Assembly (NCBI GenBank): GCA_947652605.1
Contig: OX393577.1
Span: forward strand, 9,114,868-9,178,867
DNA: 64,000 bases
Direction of reading: 5' to 3'
DNA from: Elmis aenea
Lineage: Eukaryota; Arthropoda; Insecta; Coleoptera; Elmidae
Notes under the pieces: generated by a model
The model's input: the letters and a program-made list of their open reading frames with translations, nothing else
Databases searched by the model: none
What the model was told of the DNA's origin: nothing
Translations under genes and position numbers: made by a program
Part shown: piece by piece, positions 9,525-22,600 of the stretch
How the letters are laid out: each line of letters opens with the position of its first letter
How positions within the stretch are numbered: position 1 is the stretch's first letter

Positions 9525-10255
9525 CAGAGTGGACCAAATTCGAATGTTTTACTGGGTATCTCGATTACCGTAATAGTTAGCGAAAATCTGTTATCGGTCT
9601 CTTGGGCTATTTTTTGGAAAAAAGAACGTCTATGTAATTATATTTTTTATATCGCTTGCCGTTTTGGTACTACTACAAACGAAAAATAAAATGTCATCAT
9701 TTTTGAAAAACTACTATAACTTCTTTATTTATTAAAATAGAACAGAATGTTATAAAAGTTTTTTATTAACATTTCAGTGCCTAATTTAAAAAAAAAAAGC
9801 CACCTTGACTTTCAAGATATGAAGTTAGATAACTTGTATTTTTAAAAGGAAACCCTAGATGCCATGACTTTATATGAAGGAGCGCTTTTTTAGCGATCCA
9901 AAAATATATAGTTTTACATATTTGTTGCAAAAAATAACCGAGATGTAGCTGATTTTGTGAAAATGTCCATATGAAGTTTGCCATCCATTCGTCAACAAGT
10001 GATGTTTGCAATTACCAAACAACTAAACATCGTTTCCAAGTAAATTCTGCAGCAGCCACTACGTTTTTATTATTTACAATGTGAAATTGCTAACATATAA
10101 AACTTTTCAAAGTGTTCAAATTTAGCCATGTTTACAATACCACAATAAACAGTTATAAAATACAAAAGAATACATGGTTTCTGTTATTTATGGCAACAAA
10201 TATATAAAACTATATATTTTTAAAAAGCTAAAAAAAATCTCTTTCATATAAAGTT
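9525..10255. mobile_element. Mariner-type MITE, left half (family shared with 21508)
   Basis: It begins TA-CAGAGTGGACCAAATT and tracks 21508-22000 through words such as CCAGTAAATTCTGCAG. The right arm is missing. Further partial copies are at 27597-27840 and 29611-29760. Confidence 0.6.
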
Positions 10256-10289
10256 AAAGACGCCTAGAGTTTTGTTAAAAAACGAATTT

Positions 10290-10765
10290 TGGTTGTCACC
10301 ACACATTTCTTGAATATTGAAAATTTTTGAATGTACTAAATCGCTTACAATTTTCAAAACAAACGAATTACTCGAAAACGGTTAATTTTAGGCCTATATG
10401 ACCTTTCACATTTTATAGAGAACATTTAAAGACGAATCCAAAATTGTAATAATAAACAGGGTAATTTATTTGAAATAACTAGGTTGGTTGCCATAGCAAA
10501 TAAACCGTAAAAAACAAAACAAAATCGAGTATACCGTAAGGCGCAAAAAAGATGCATCTTATATAAAAAACATTTTTTTGCTAAATCAATATGTTAGAAA
10601 ATACTTTCTTATGTAAAAATTGAACTTATAAACTTTAAACGTCTATAACTCGATAACCATCGAGTTTTCGACTATTTATAATTTATAAAACATTTTTTGT
10701 ATAAATTGACTCAAGGAACATGCTCCTTAAGTTTTCCGTTCGGTCATGCAACACCCTGTATATAC
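10290..10765. mobile_element. Pieces of two further mariner-type MITEs
   Basis: 10365-10470 resembles 47170-47275 and ends in a CAGGGTAATTTATTT-like terminus. 10470-10765 repeats 5405-5730 and ends CACCCTG-TA. Confidence 0.5.
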
Positions 10766-11676
10766 CTTGAAGTTGTTTTAAAATAATTAACCGCTCCCTT
10801 CCTTATTCGGTTTATTTATTTCTAAATAAGGACATATATTAATTAATTACATCGCGGGATTTCGGGAACAATTCCGATATCATCCCGGAATAAGCGAAAA
10901 TGTCCAATATTAGCAACCCTACACATATGGTTTAATAACTTCATGGTATAAATAATCTCCGCTAGCTTAGAATAAAAATCGTAATAAAAAGAGACTTTTT
11001 GTAGATTAGTCCAAGGGGTAAAATTTTATATTTTTCTGTTTACCGTGTTTTTGCTTTCGTAAGTATTTCCCCACTCGTTGGGTGTCTTAAGGACTAGTGA
11101 CAATACAGTGTGTAATGAGCAATTTAATCGCTTGAGAGAGCTTAATTTAATTCTTGTTTTGTCGTGAACAACAAGAGCTGAACTGTCGTAGGAGAAAGTC
11201 AAATTTCTTTTAATAATAATGGGAAATAGTTGGAGTTAAAATAGAGTTGTGTTTACTTTTGATCGAATACTGTTACTGCAGATAAAATGTTGAAGCCAAA
11301 CGACAGTTAATACAAGCAATTGAAAGACTTAAAAACACATTATATAAATCTTGTGAGTGACAATAGATAATTTAACAAGTTTAATTTCATTGTTGTTTTA
11401 TATGGCATTTTAGAGAACATGCTTTAAATGTTTAGACCAAAACGTCTTATTTCCGGACTTCTCGCATACATCAGAAACAATATTATTACTCAAACAATAA
11501 TTACTAACAATACAGTAATAATACAGCAATAGTCAAGTCCAAAAATAATGAATTGGGACATCATGATTTACTATCTCTTTATAAAAACGTAAACAGAAAT
11601 TAAAAATACATATACGAGAAAAATTTGACTAAAAAAACTAGTGATGCGTGTCTGTTTAACTGCATGCTGGCATTTT
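10766..11676. other. Non-coding DNA, nothing recognised
   Basis: A+T-rich DNA between mariner remnants and the pogo pseudogene. Part of it may be the 3' flank of the pogo element. No exon, RNA gene or terminus could be supported. Confidence 0.4.
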
Positions 11677-12262
11677 TCAAAGGCACGTTATGTCGTTGTC
11701 CTCTGCCCATTGTACAGTTGTAGCCAAACACCTAATAGCTTCTTGATGTTTAATTTTCGGCACATTAATTTCGACTTCATCTTCGTCACAATTTTCATCA
11801 TCCTCTTCATTTTCAGCCGATAAAATATCTGCCTCGCCATGAATCCATTCATTAACTTTAGTGTTAGTTATGGGTACATTTCCAATATTTTCTAACATCA
11901 TCCGTATTTCATCGTTCATCCTTCCCTTGACCACGCTTAGTGGTACTAAATCTTCCTCTTCGTACTCAGATTCAGAATCCTCTGTGGGTTTTTGAGGCAA
12001 AATCTGTTGCCCACATTTTTGTACTGTCTCAGAAGACAGTTGTTGCCAAGCACTATGCGAAAGGCACACGGTATCTTTTAATTTGATTTTTTTTAAGGTT
12101 GTCATTCCCCTCACTTAAAAGTTTTACCAACATGCTCTTTCGATAAAACAGTTTTCTTAACCGTATGGCATTCTGATCCATAGGTTGAATCAGCGCTGTA
12201 TAATTCGGGGGAAGAACCATGACAATTTAGACCGTCAGATCTTCTTACAAGATTTACATGAT
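11677..12262 (-). pseudogene. Pogo/Tigger-type transposase, C-terminal remnant
   Basis: From 12262 down, the minus strand reads MVLPPNYTALIQPMDQNAIR, the pogo/jerky motif around the third catalytic Asp (QPMDQ). After a frameshift near 12114, the frame 12114-11677 continues as LKKIKLKDTVCLSHSAWQQL and an acidic tail rich in Glu and Asp, typical of Tigger-derived proteins. No DNA-binding region or first two aspartates are seen upstream. A hAT MITE lies 57 bp away at 12319. This is a dead transposon fragment and not a domesticated gene on this evidence. Confidence 0.7.
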
Positions 12263-12318
12263 ATGACCTAACTGTATAGTTTCATCTTCTGTTTTACATT
12301 TATAACTTTAGTTTCAAT

Positions 12319-12643
12319 CAGGGCTGCGGAGTCGGTAAAAAAAAAGTCGACTCCGACTCCGACTCCAACTCCTGATAATTTTAGTAGGTCGACTCCGACT
12401 CCGACTCCAAAAAAATTAAATACTAAGACATTTTATTGTGTGTAATATAAGAAAAAAAATAATAAACGTAAAAAAATTATTTAAAATTTCAGTTGAAATT
12501 TTGCGGCAAAGGACCACCTCGCAATTTTTTGTTGTACTCGGAGTCGGAGTCGGAGTCGGAGTCGGTACATTTTTCCCGACTCTGACTCCGACTCCACTGA
12601 CAAGAAATTCCCCCTAAACTCTGACTCCGACTCCACCGCCCTG
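12319..12643. mobile_element. hAT-type MITE with GGAGTC arrays
   Basis: Its 325 bp are bounded by perfect 8-bp target duplications GTTTCAAT (12311-12318 and 12644-12651). Its ends are CAGGGCTGCGGAGTCGG and ACTCCACCGCCCTG. Both arms and the middle carry reiterated CTCCGA / GGAGTC hexamers. It is non-autonomous, with no ORF. A 99-bp relative is at 63704-63802. Confidence 0.88.
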
Positions 12644-12813
12644 GTTTCAATGTAAAACGAGAATCTTCATTGGAGAACTCTCTACATGTCTTATTTCTGT
12701 TATTCTTTTAGATCAATTACTTATTTTTACTAGATTGTAAGTAACATAGAATTGTAAAGAAAAAGATGAATTCTTATGGCATATTTAAAATAAGAATGTT
12801 CCTACCCTGTATA

Positions 12814-13110
12814 CAGGATGGTCCACTTAAAAGGGCCACTATTGGGATCTCGTAAACGGTAAGAGCTACAAAGAAGTTTAAATCAGGCAAATTGTTCCCC
12901 TTTCTAAGTGATGCTTTAATGTTTTTAAAAAGTCCCATGGCACGCTAGATAATTAACAAAAATCAAATTCGCCATTTAATAAAATTGTTAATAACTCGGT
13001 TATACTTGATGGTACAAAAATAATTTTAAAATATTTGCGCAACAAGCGACATGAAAATATGTTTAATTTGATGTTTGCTTTATATGCATTTTCGGTGACA
13101 TCCTGTGCAA
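12814..13110. mobile_element. Mariner-type MITE, left arm
   Basis: It starts TATA-CAGGATGGTCCACTTAA, directly abutting another terminus (TACCCTG at about 12803-12809). It contains AATAACTCGGTTATACTTGA, which recurs at 27845-27864 and inverted at 28196-28215. The right arm is lost. Confidence 0.55.
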
Positions 13111-13351
13111 TCCTGGCTAAGAAGTAACGATTTCTCGTTACACTATGGCAAGCAAAATTATTACTAAGACGTGCGTAAAATTTCACCTCCCCCCATGACA
13201 GTGGAAAATTGTTTCCGGCTCGTTAACACCGCCAAAAGTCAACATGCGAACCAAGTTTATAAAACTGTTAGACGCTCGTAATCTCGAGAGATGTTACTGT
13301 TCCACGACCTACGAACACCGGCATAAAATATTTATTTTTAATTATCTTCGG

Positions 13352-13358
13352 TATAAAA
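13352..13358 (+). promoter_or_regulatory. TATA box of the CUB gene
   Basis: GGTATAAAAGG lies 150 bases before the ATG. A pyrimidine-CA start region (TCATTTCAG, about 13372-13380) is 20-28 bases downstream, close to the normal TATA-to-start distance. Confidence 0.6.
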
Positions 13359-13506
13359 GGCCGGTGCACAATCATTTCAGCCACTGAATTTTTTATTAGT
13401 TCAGACCTACGTTTAAATTGTCGCGCTTTGATTTTAATTAAAACGTGCGTTTCGAATTGAATTCGGTTAATGAATTTTAAATGGTGAAGGTATTAAACAT
13501 TTAATA

Positions 13507-13696
13507 ATGAGTATCTTGCAACTTACGTTGTTTATAATTGCTGTAAGTTTTGTCGCTTGCGAAATTTATGAAGAAAATTCGAGAGGGCGGGGTCGACAGT
13601 TAATTCAGCCAAGAAAATTTAACAACTTAGGAGACCCGAGTGTGTATAAAACGTCTTTTAGTGGAATTTTTACTAGAGGAGACAGACAAAGTCGGT
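13507..13696 (+). CDS. CUB gene, exon 1
   Basis: It encodes the signal peptide MSILQLTLFIIAVSFVACE and a basic, Arg-rich linker ending GDRQSR. It ends in phase 1 before donor GTAAGT. Confidence 0.85.
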
Positions 13697-16600
13697 GTAA
13701 GTAAATTAAATAAAACAAACAGTAGATTTTATTTGAACTATTATCACATTTATTTAGGTATTAGTCTCACATTGTAGTTCAATATTAACTTTAATGATTA
13801 GTTAAATAATTTCCTGTACAGTGTAGTCCAGATTCGATGATATACATGAGTGGGGGAGACCTGGGATGAAAGTTTTGTTTTTATTTAATTTCTCATAGAG
13901 TATAACAAGTTTTTTACATCCAAATCGATTTAATGATAGGTTGGACATTTGTCTTCCTTCCTAGATATTTATTTCATATGTTTCGTAAAGCACATGTGAG
14001 ATTTTTTTCTGTAGTAGGACAGCTGTTACTTCCAACCTCAACGTTGGGGCTAAAAGTAACAATGATCGGGGTAAGTTGTAACGGCAAAATAAATAGGCAC
14101 TGTTACAACCTACTCGTGTTACTTTCATCCCCGGTCTCCCCTATCTCGCTTAATATTTAATATAGAGAAACGGTTAATTTACCAAAAATGTGTAGAGTAA
14201 ACCCGGGCAAAAGTCCGCACTTAACGTTCTCAACTCCCTAAGTAAGTAAGTTTTATGTTTAACTGGTCAACATTTTTTTTATGAACACATTAGACACTTC
14301 TCATTGCATCATAAAATGGGTTGCCACCAAAAGTAACGAACTCAAATAAAAATATTTTTTTTATGGTTTGATGTAAATTGGTACTTTTGCCCCACCCTAT
14401 GGGGCAAAAGTCCGTTCGCGCATTAGTCTAATTAATATGTTTATATCTTTGGCACATTAATATACGGTGTGTTATTTTATAAAATGAAAGTTAATTATCT
14501 TCAAAAATACAAAATAAAAGTTCAGTCCTGTAACAAAATTTAAAAAAATATCACATTTAAAAGAACACAAAAAATATTTGATGAATTCAACAAAAATCAC
14601 AGGCGAACTCGCCGGTTTCAAAATTTGAGCAACTTTCGTGCCACTAGTTGTGGCATTTACTGCACAATCTAGTCCTCGACTGGTGGATCTTCATATATTT
14701 CTTAACAACCTGGGCAAATATTTTTGTTTTTCCTTTCTCTGACATGGCTGTTCGTTAAATTATCGTAGATTCTTTCTATTTGGACTTTATTGAAACCTAT
14801 AATCCTTCCGACGCTTGTCTTTTTGGGCGTTTAAAAGAAAATTTGTGTCGAGATAAAAAAAACTTTTGGTCCAGTCGTCTCCCGCCATTTGTGACTCCTT
14901 ATTAAAATCGTTTACGATGTTATTTTGCGAAGCAAAGTCAAAAGCCAACCGCCGAATTTTTTTCTAGTAATTCCGTAGAACCTTACGTCCATCTATCTAT
15001 CTACAGTGATCAGCCAAACTTGCTTCGTGATCAGACGTAAATGTGGCTTTGAATCTTTCCAAATTAAATAGACGGGACAAAAGCCCGTGTGCGGCCTTTT
15101 ACCCCAGTCAAGACTGCGGCTTTTTGCCCCCATGCGTGCTAATTACGATAAAAGCAATATGACGGCATCTTTAGTTTAAGTTAGGACACGTTTGGCGACA
15201 TGATTGTGTAGCTAAAATGGAGGGTGTTTATATGAAAAAAGTTGCATGCCGGTTGTGAGAGACTTTTAAATATCACTGCCTAATAAAAGATCATCGAAAA
15301 CTATAACAAGCCAAGCATTTTCACACTTAGCTCATTTAAGCAGCGGTTTAACTGCCGATCAAGCTAGAACTATATGTGTCCACCACAGATACTGTATCTC
15401 AACTACCTATAATAAAACCTATTTTCTCAACTCTCCAGTCCTTGCTATCCCTAATAGGACTTTTACCCCGGTGCGGACTTTTGCCCGGGTTTACTCTAGT
15501 TGTTTAAGACAAACTCAGAAATGTTTTCAAAAAACTTTATCATTTTTGGTTTTTGACTTAGGGAAAGAAGGTTTTTTTTTTTGGTCTTATTTATGTGTCA
15601 TATCTCCGTTATTGTTGTAAATATCAAAAAAAAAATTATGAACAACATAGCTGGATATTTTTATGTAAAATTTGGTGATATAAACAAAAAAATTCACGCT
15701 CGCCGGTAAAATATTTTGACACAACTTCATCTTTTTTTAAATGGAAGCCTTAATTGGCTACGACCTATTTAAATTCCTTATTTTTTCCCAATTCCAAATA
15801 TATACGGGTTGTTGTAGCTATTTTAAATAATACGTAAGTTACAAAGGTTTTTTAGTTGTTTTTTTTAACGAAAAACAGGCTGTGGAAACCAAAAAACACG
15901 AGGTGTTATACCTTTGAAGTTTATAAGGTGCAAGTTGCGAAGGTTTTTTAATTTGTCAGAATCAGAAGTTATGTAGTTTATTGTTGTTCAGATATTTATA
16001 ATGTTTACCTTAACAACAAATTTAAAAACCTTTGTAACTTGTACCACATAAGTTATGGTTATGGCAAAAATCAGTAATTTTGCAGTCCCTACTTAAAACG
16101 TTGTTATAATTCTTTCTGTATCTTTATATGCAGTAGTTTTCATTGTTAAACATAGTTATCCAATAAAATGCAAAATCAGTTCTTTCTTTCTCGGTTATTA
16201 GCTACTTTGGTGTTACTGTCGTACAATAATACAATGATTTTGCAGTTTTATCGTTGTTCACGGTTGTTAATTTTAATAACCAAGAATGTGTGGGTGCCAG
16301 TGGTGATAAGGGTAATTGTTTAGCGCCATCCGAGTGTTCTCAAAGAGGTGGTACAACAAGTGGAACCTGTGCCAATGGATTTGGTGCTTGCTGTATCTGT
16401 AAGAACATATTTTTGAATTGAATAATAATTTAACACACTAACAAGTTGTTAATTTATCTTTGTTATAGGGTTGGGCAAATTTTATTTTTATTTTAAAAAA
16501 CATCAAAAATCAATGATTTATTTTTTAAAAATCACGAATTTTAGATTTTTTGATTATTTTTTTTAAAACTTGACTATTTTCCTTTTATATTACTAAATTA

Positions 16601-19600
16601 TGCATAATTTACCCTACCTTTTATTTTCAGCGTCATTTGAAAAGTAGCAACAAATGAAAAAGGGTTTTATTAGGAATTTCTCAGAAACTTTTATTTGTGA
16701 TAAAAGCTGATGCATGGCCTAAAACTAATTTTAGTATGGAAAATAAATTCATAAAAATTCACACGATGGTAGATTTTAGGGATTTCAAAAATATTGACAA
16801 GAGTAAAGTGACCTTATTTTAAGAGTTACAAAAAAAATATCATAGGGAAAGATTGTTTAGAATTCAAAAATACGACTTTAGGTGAAATTTGATGTTAAAA
16901 TTTCAATTTTTATTTTTGAAGTAAGTTTTCCATCGAAAAGGTCTACAACAAATATAAAAGTTTGTTTACTATTATTGGTTTTTCAATAATTTCATTGATA
17001 AAAGTAGGTGGATGGCCTAAAACTAATAATAACTAATAAATAAAACTAATTTAACTAGGTAATAATAAGTTTTAAAAGTTCAATAAAAATTTATTTAACA
17101 CTAGATTTTAACGATTTTAGAAATATTTGTAGGAGTAAAGTGCCCTTATTTTAAGAATTGTAAAAAAGTTTTAAGAAAAAGTTGTTTAGAATTAAAAAAA
17201 TATAATATTAAACAAAATATAGTTTTTCTTGATATATTTTTTAACTCTAAAAATAAGAGCACTTTAATCTTACGAATATCTCTAATATCGCTAAAAGCTA
17301 GTGTCATATGAATTTTTGTCGAGCTTTTTTTTTAACTTAAAATTAGTTTTAGACGATGCATCATTTTTTCTCAACAATACATTTTTTTTTTGAGAAATCG
17401 ATAATAACAAAACTTTTCCATTAGTTGCAAACTTTTTGAATGTTGACACTACTATAAAATTCGAAAATGAAATTTGAACGTCAAATTTCGTATTGTCATG
17501 TTTTTGATTTCCAAACAATTTTTGCCAATGAATTTTTTTTAAGTCTTGAAATACGGCTTCCTTAGGCACTTTTACGAATGTTTTAAAATCATTAAAATCT
17601 ATACCTTTTCAAGTTCAAATTGGCACTAATCAAAATCAAATTGGCACTAATCAAAATTAAATTGGCACTAATCAAAATTAAATTGGCACTAATCAAAATC
17701 AAATTGGCACTAATCAAAATCAAATTGGCACTAATCAAAATTAAATTGGCACTAATCAAAATCAAATTGGCACTAATCAAAATCAAATTGGCACTAAACA
17801 AATTCAAGTTGACAATTAACAAATTCAAGTTGACATTAAATAATTTTAAATTAGCAGTATCATACGATTAAATAGAACTAAGTAAATAATTTTATTTATA
17901 CAATATTTTAAAACAATAACATGGGCATATTAAATAAACAACATTTGCTAAATTAATTAATTAGAAAATAATATTCTCCATATTTAATGCTGCTGGAATA
18001 TATCTTTGAATATGGGCTATGAATCTTGCACAATTGGCCACATTGATTGTGTTAATATGATTCTGAACAATATTTTCTAACCGGCGCATTCTGTATTCAG
18101 TTTGGGAGATATTATGCCGATCTTCTCCTGCTAAAACATGTCTTAGGTTATCTGCCAAATCTGATTTTACACTAGCCTTTAATACAGACCATGCTTGCTC
18201 AATCGGATTTAACATGGGACTGTATGGACTAAGTCTTATTAATCTATGGTGAAAAAATTCCTCTTCTGCAAAAACTTCTGCAAAAACTTCTTCAATAGAA
18301 GAATGGCAAGGTGCATTATCTATAACCATAACTACTGGTTCTTGGTATATATTTTGGGCGTTTCTCAAACATTGTTTCACAAATTCGTTTGCTTCTGGTT
18401 TTTTAAATAATCCCCGTCTTGGCTCATAATGTATTAGACCAGAAATACCTATGCATCCAATAAGATGTATATTTGCGCCTCGGCTACCAGCTGCTACAAA
18501 TGTACATCGACTTCCTTTCTTAGAACGTCCTTGCGTCCGCGAAATAAACATATTAAAATTAGTTTCGTCAAGATAAATTATTGGCAAATTCTCTGCTTGA
18601 AGATTAAGTAATGTTCTTACATATTCTAACCTTTTTGTTTTATTGTCTATACTGTTGGCTCTTTCTGGCTCTCGATGTACTTGTTTTATTGTATACATAA
18701 GACCATCGAGGTGTTGACGAATACATTCTTTAGTGACATTAATTTCATATGATTGTAAAATCTTTTCTTTTAATTGCTGGAGAGTTATCTTTGGATTTCT
18801 TTCAATTTCATTTTCAAAAAAACGACGATGCTCGTCTGTGATTTTAACTCTGCGTTTACCTCCATGCTGTTTCTCTGGAACGTCTTGATTTTTCACCCAT
18901 CTATACGCCGTTCTTTTTGAAACTCCGAGAACATTTGCAAGATTGCGCCAATCCCCGTTAGAATTATAAACAGCGCAAATTTGTATTTTTCGGTTTACGG
19001 CGTCAACTTTTTTTATATAAGGCATTATGAGAACGTGGAAGGGTTCTTTTAAGATGTTTAATTTGAATTAACAATTAAATTATTTAATGTCAACTTGAAT
19101 TTGTTTAGTGCCTATTTGATTTTGATTAGTGCCAATTTGATTTTGATTAGTGCCAATTTGATTTTGATTAGTGCCAATTTGAACTTGAAAAGGTATAGTC
19201 ATATTTTTTTTTTCATCTTAAAATAAGTTTTAGGTCATCAACTTTGATCAACAATAAAATTTTCTGAGAATTCGATAATAAAAAACTTTTCCAATTGGCC
19301 TCTTTTGACCCTAAAATTAAAAATTATAGTGAAAATTTACAAATCCACCGGAATGCGTCTCTCCCCGATCTATAGGAATCCAATTTTTCCGGCGTATTTT
19401 ACTAGCGGTTGTTTAAGCGGGTGGAAGTAAAAAGTACATTTAATTTATATGTGACGTTGAATCGTGAAAATAAATATATTTTGATTTAAATCATGATTTT
19501 AATTTGAAAAATCAGCTGATTTAAATCATAAATCAGGCCAACCCTGCTTTGTCACAAATGATGTTTTTTGTGCGATCGTACTAGAAACAGCTGTTTGACG

Positions 19601-22600
19601 GACGCGTTAGCAACCATAAAGTACTGCATTACCGGCCCTATCCTTAGCAACGGCCGTAAAAGTTACTTTTCAGGCCGTTACCCTTAGCAACGGCCGAAAA
19701 AGTAACTTTTACGGCCGTTGCCAAGGAGAGGGCCGGTAATGCAGTACACACGCCGTCATCTGTCAGTGACAGAATGTCACGTAGTTTGTAACCTATAATT
19801 TTGAAAATTACTAAAAATTTAAATTGTTTTTAATTCGATCGCACAAAAAATGTAATATGCACCTCGGCCAAAACGTACTTTTTCGGCCTTGTCTGTTTGC
19901 TGGCCTCGACTACGTCTCGGTCAGCAAACCAGACGCGGCCGAAAAAGTTACACTTTGTGGCCTTGATACATAAATAACTATTAATCAACTTTAGATTTTA
20001 ATAAATGTTTTCCAAAGCACTTGTTAAAATTATAACACTTAATTGGTAATTTTGTTTTTAATTCGTCTCTAAAAATAAAATATATGACTGATACTCGTAC
20101 GTACTTTAGTGCAGTAATGCGAAAATAACAATTATTTGTTCTCTACATTAATATTACTTGATAGTTTTGGTAACATGTGGAGCGAAAATACGAGAAAATG
20201 GAACCTATTTTGTAAATGCTGGTTATCCAACTCAGTACGATGGCACTGGTTCGTGTCAAATTACAATAATGAAGTCCAGTCCCCATATCTGCCAATACCG
20301 GTATAACTATCCACACAGCTCGAACAACTTTATTATTAATTGTTTAACTGAATTTTCAGTTTGGATTTTGTTCAGTTCGCGACAATGGGGCCTGAAACAA
20401 TAAACAATCTGTGCAATAACGATACTTTCATTGTTTCTGGTGGTAATCCGGTTCCAGCAATTTGTGGAATTAATACAGGGAATCATAGTAAGTAAAAGTA
20501 GAGATTTGTTCTATTCATGAAAGTGTTGGCATGACTTGTAAAAAGCGAAATGCTTTAACGGTATTGTTTACTCGGGACATTTAACAAGATGGAACTAAAC
20601 ACTACAATTATTGCTGTTACAAGGCGTGTGTTGAAAGTTGAAATTATTTCAGAACGATACAATAACGACATTAGTTATTAAACACAACAGAAAATTTATG
20701 TTAAATATCATAATTATGATTTTTCCAAACGACATGTTTAAATACACAGTTTTAACGGTTCTAGGACAATCACCCCCTGGACAATCAACCCCCGGACAAT
20801 AACCCCCCAGACAAATAACCCCTGGACAAATAACCCCCTCACAAATAACCCCCCGTGTAAAAAACCCCCCAGACAATTAACCCCCCGTGCAAAAAAAACA
20901 ACGACTAACTATTGAAATATCGGTAAATTATGATGGTCGTAATGTAAAGTGTTAAAGTTGCAAATAAAAAAATTAAAGGCAGAATAACAATATAATCTTC
21001 TACACACACCTTTCTTTTTAATACATTATTAACAATATTTATTTCCCTGTAAAATACTTTACAAATGTAAGTTTATTTAAATATCCTAATCCTATGATGT
21101 TAACATAATTCCAAATCGCTGCATGATGGCAATAACAGTAAAAAATTGTGCGTTCAAAGGTAACACCCGAAGAAGATTGAATTGTTAATCTGCCTTAATT
21201 TCTTTTTTTTTTGCAACTTTATCACTTTACATTGCGGCAATTATAATCTACTGTTATTTCAAGTTAGTCGTTGTTTATTTCTGCACGGGGGGTTGATTGT
21301 CTGGTTTTTTTTTTTACACGGGGGGTTATTTGTGCGGGAGTTATTTGTACGGGGGGTTATTGTCCGGGGGTTATTGTCCGGGGGGTGATTGTCCTGTTAC
21401 CAGTTTTAACACTATTGCTACAAAATAATCGTTTTATCACAATGGTAAAAACCAAGATGGTGGTTGTATGTAAAAACTATTTTGATACAAAAACAAATTG
21501 CTATGTACAGGGTGGACCAAATTTAAATGTTTTACGATGTATCTTATCATAAAAGCAAACGAAAATCTGATATCTGTGTTTTGAGTTTTTTTGAGGTAAA
21601 AACTTTGGCACTTCACACGTAAAATGAAATTTTATCGGTTTTGAAAATGTACTATAACATCTTTATTTCTAAATATAGAACTAAATGTTATAAAGATTTC
21701 TTGTGAAAATGTTTGTGCTTGGTAAAAAAATGTTTTTAACGACCTCGACTTCTAAGAGATACAGTAAACTGCTTTTAAAAGGAAGTCTAGTAGGCCGTGG
21801 ATTTATATAATAGAGCATCTGTTTAGCTTTATAGAAATATATACTTTTATATATTAGTTGCATAAAATAACCGAGATAAGACTCATTTTGTTTAATTTTT
21901 TTTTATCAACGTTTGCCATGGTTTTGTAAACAAGTGATGTTTGCAATTAAAAAACAAATAAACGTCATTGCCCAGTAAATTCTGCAGTAACCGCCACGAT
22001 TTTCCCACTTGCAATGTAAACTTTTAACATATTAAACTTTTCAAAGTTAATAGGTACACGGATTTGCTTAAAAGTTTTAAAAGTTACTTGGATATGACTT
22101 GTTTGCACAATCATGACAAACTTTGATAATAAAATTTTCACAAAATTAGTTATAACTTGGTAATTTTTGCAAAACATATATGTAGATATAGTGTAAAATA
22201 GAGGAAGACCAAGAATAAAATGGAAAAAAGAAGTGTGGCAGAGACTAGAATAAAACGGAGTCAGGTGGAGAGATGTCCCACAATTAGCTAACGATAGGCA
22301 GGAGTGGAGAAACTTAATACAGAAATACAAAAGCATGCCTCGACAACGAAAGGTACAAGAGGAATTGATAAAGAAGAAGAAGAAATGTATAAAAGTATAT
22401 ATTTTTGATCAGCTAAAAAATGCTATTTTATATAAAGTAATGGCTTAGAATAATTACCATCACAAAAAATACGAGTTAACTTCTATCGCAAATGTCAAGG
22501 TTGTCAGAAAAATTTCGCAAACATTTCCTAAGTTAAGCATAAAATGTTTATAAAAAAAACTGTATAACATTTAGTTCTATTTTTATAAATAGTACATTTT

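Larger units (their letters stand above)
13817..15890. mobile_element. Mariner-type MITE broken by two inserted elements
   Basis: The left terminus TGTACAGTGTAGTCCAGATTCG and the pieces at 14142-14194 and 15497-15890 track the MITE at 42983-43614 (CTCGCTTAAT, GAGAAACGGTTAA, AACTCAGAAA, TTTTAAATGGAAGC). The element at 13853-14141 and the one at 14195-15496 interrupt it. The right end is lost near 15890. It lies in intron 1 of the CUB gene. Confidence 0.7.
17602..19195 (-). mobile_element. Tc1/IS630-type transposon with 21-bp repeat arrays as ends
   Basis: Its 1.6 kb lie between TA duplications (17600-17601, 19196-19197). Both ends begin TACCTTTTCAAGTTCAAATT and continue as direct 21-bp repeats of the form TTGGCACTAATCAAAATCAAA. 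There are nine clear copies plus two decayed ones on the left, and about four on the right. A single intact transposase gene lies between. Array length differs between the ends, so the repeats expand or contract. It sits inside a hAT element in intron 2 of the CUB gene. Confidence 0.88.
16466..19546. mobile_element. hAT-type element carrying a nested Tc1/IS630 element
   Basis: The ends are TAGGGTTGGGCAAATTT and CAGGCCAACCCTG. The target duplications are CTTTGTTA (16458-16465) and CTTTGTCA (19547-19554), matching 7 of 8. The interior is A+T-rich and non-coding apart from the nested element at 17602-19195. A second copy begins at about 63612 and runs off the window. Confidence 0.75.

Noticed and set aside
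11677..12114. Acidic 145-codon frame as a host gene
   Set aside because: Upstream frame-shifted sequence carries the pogo LPPN...QPMDQ motif, so it is a transposase remnant.
17592..17871. Open frames of repeating ILISANL / LALIKIK on both strands
   Set aside because: They are produced by the 21-bp repeat array, whose period is a multiple of three; not genes.
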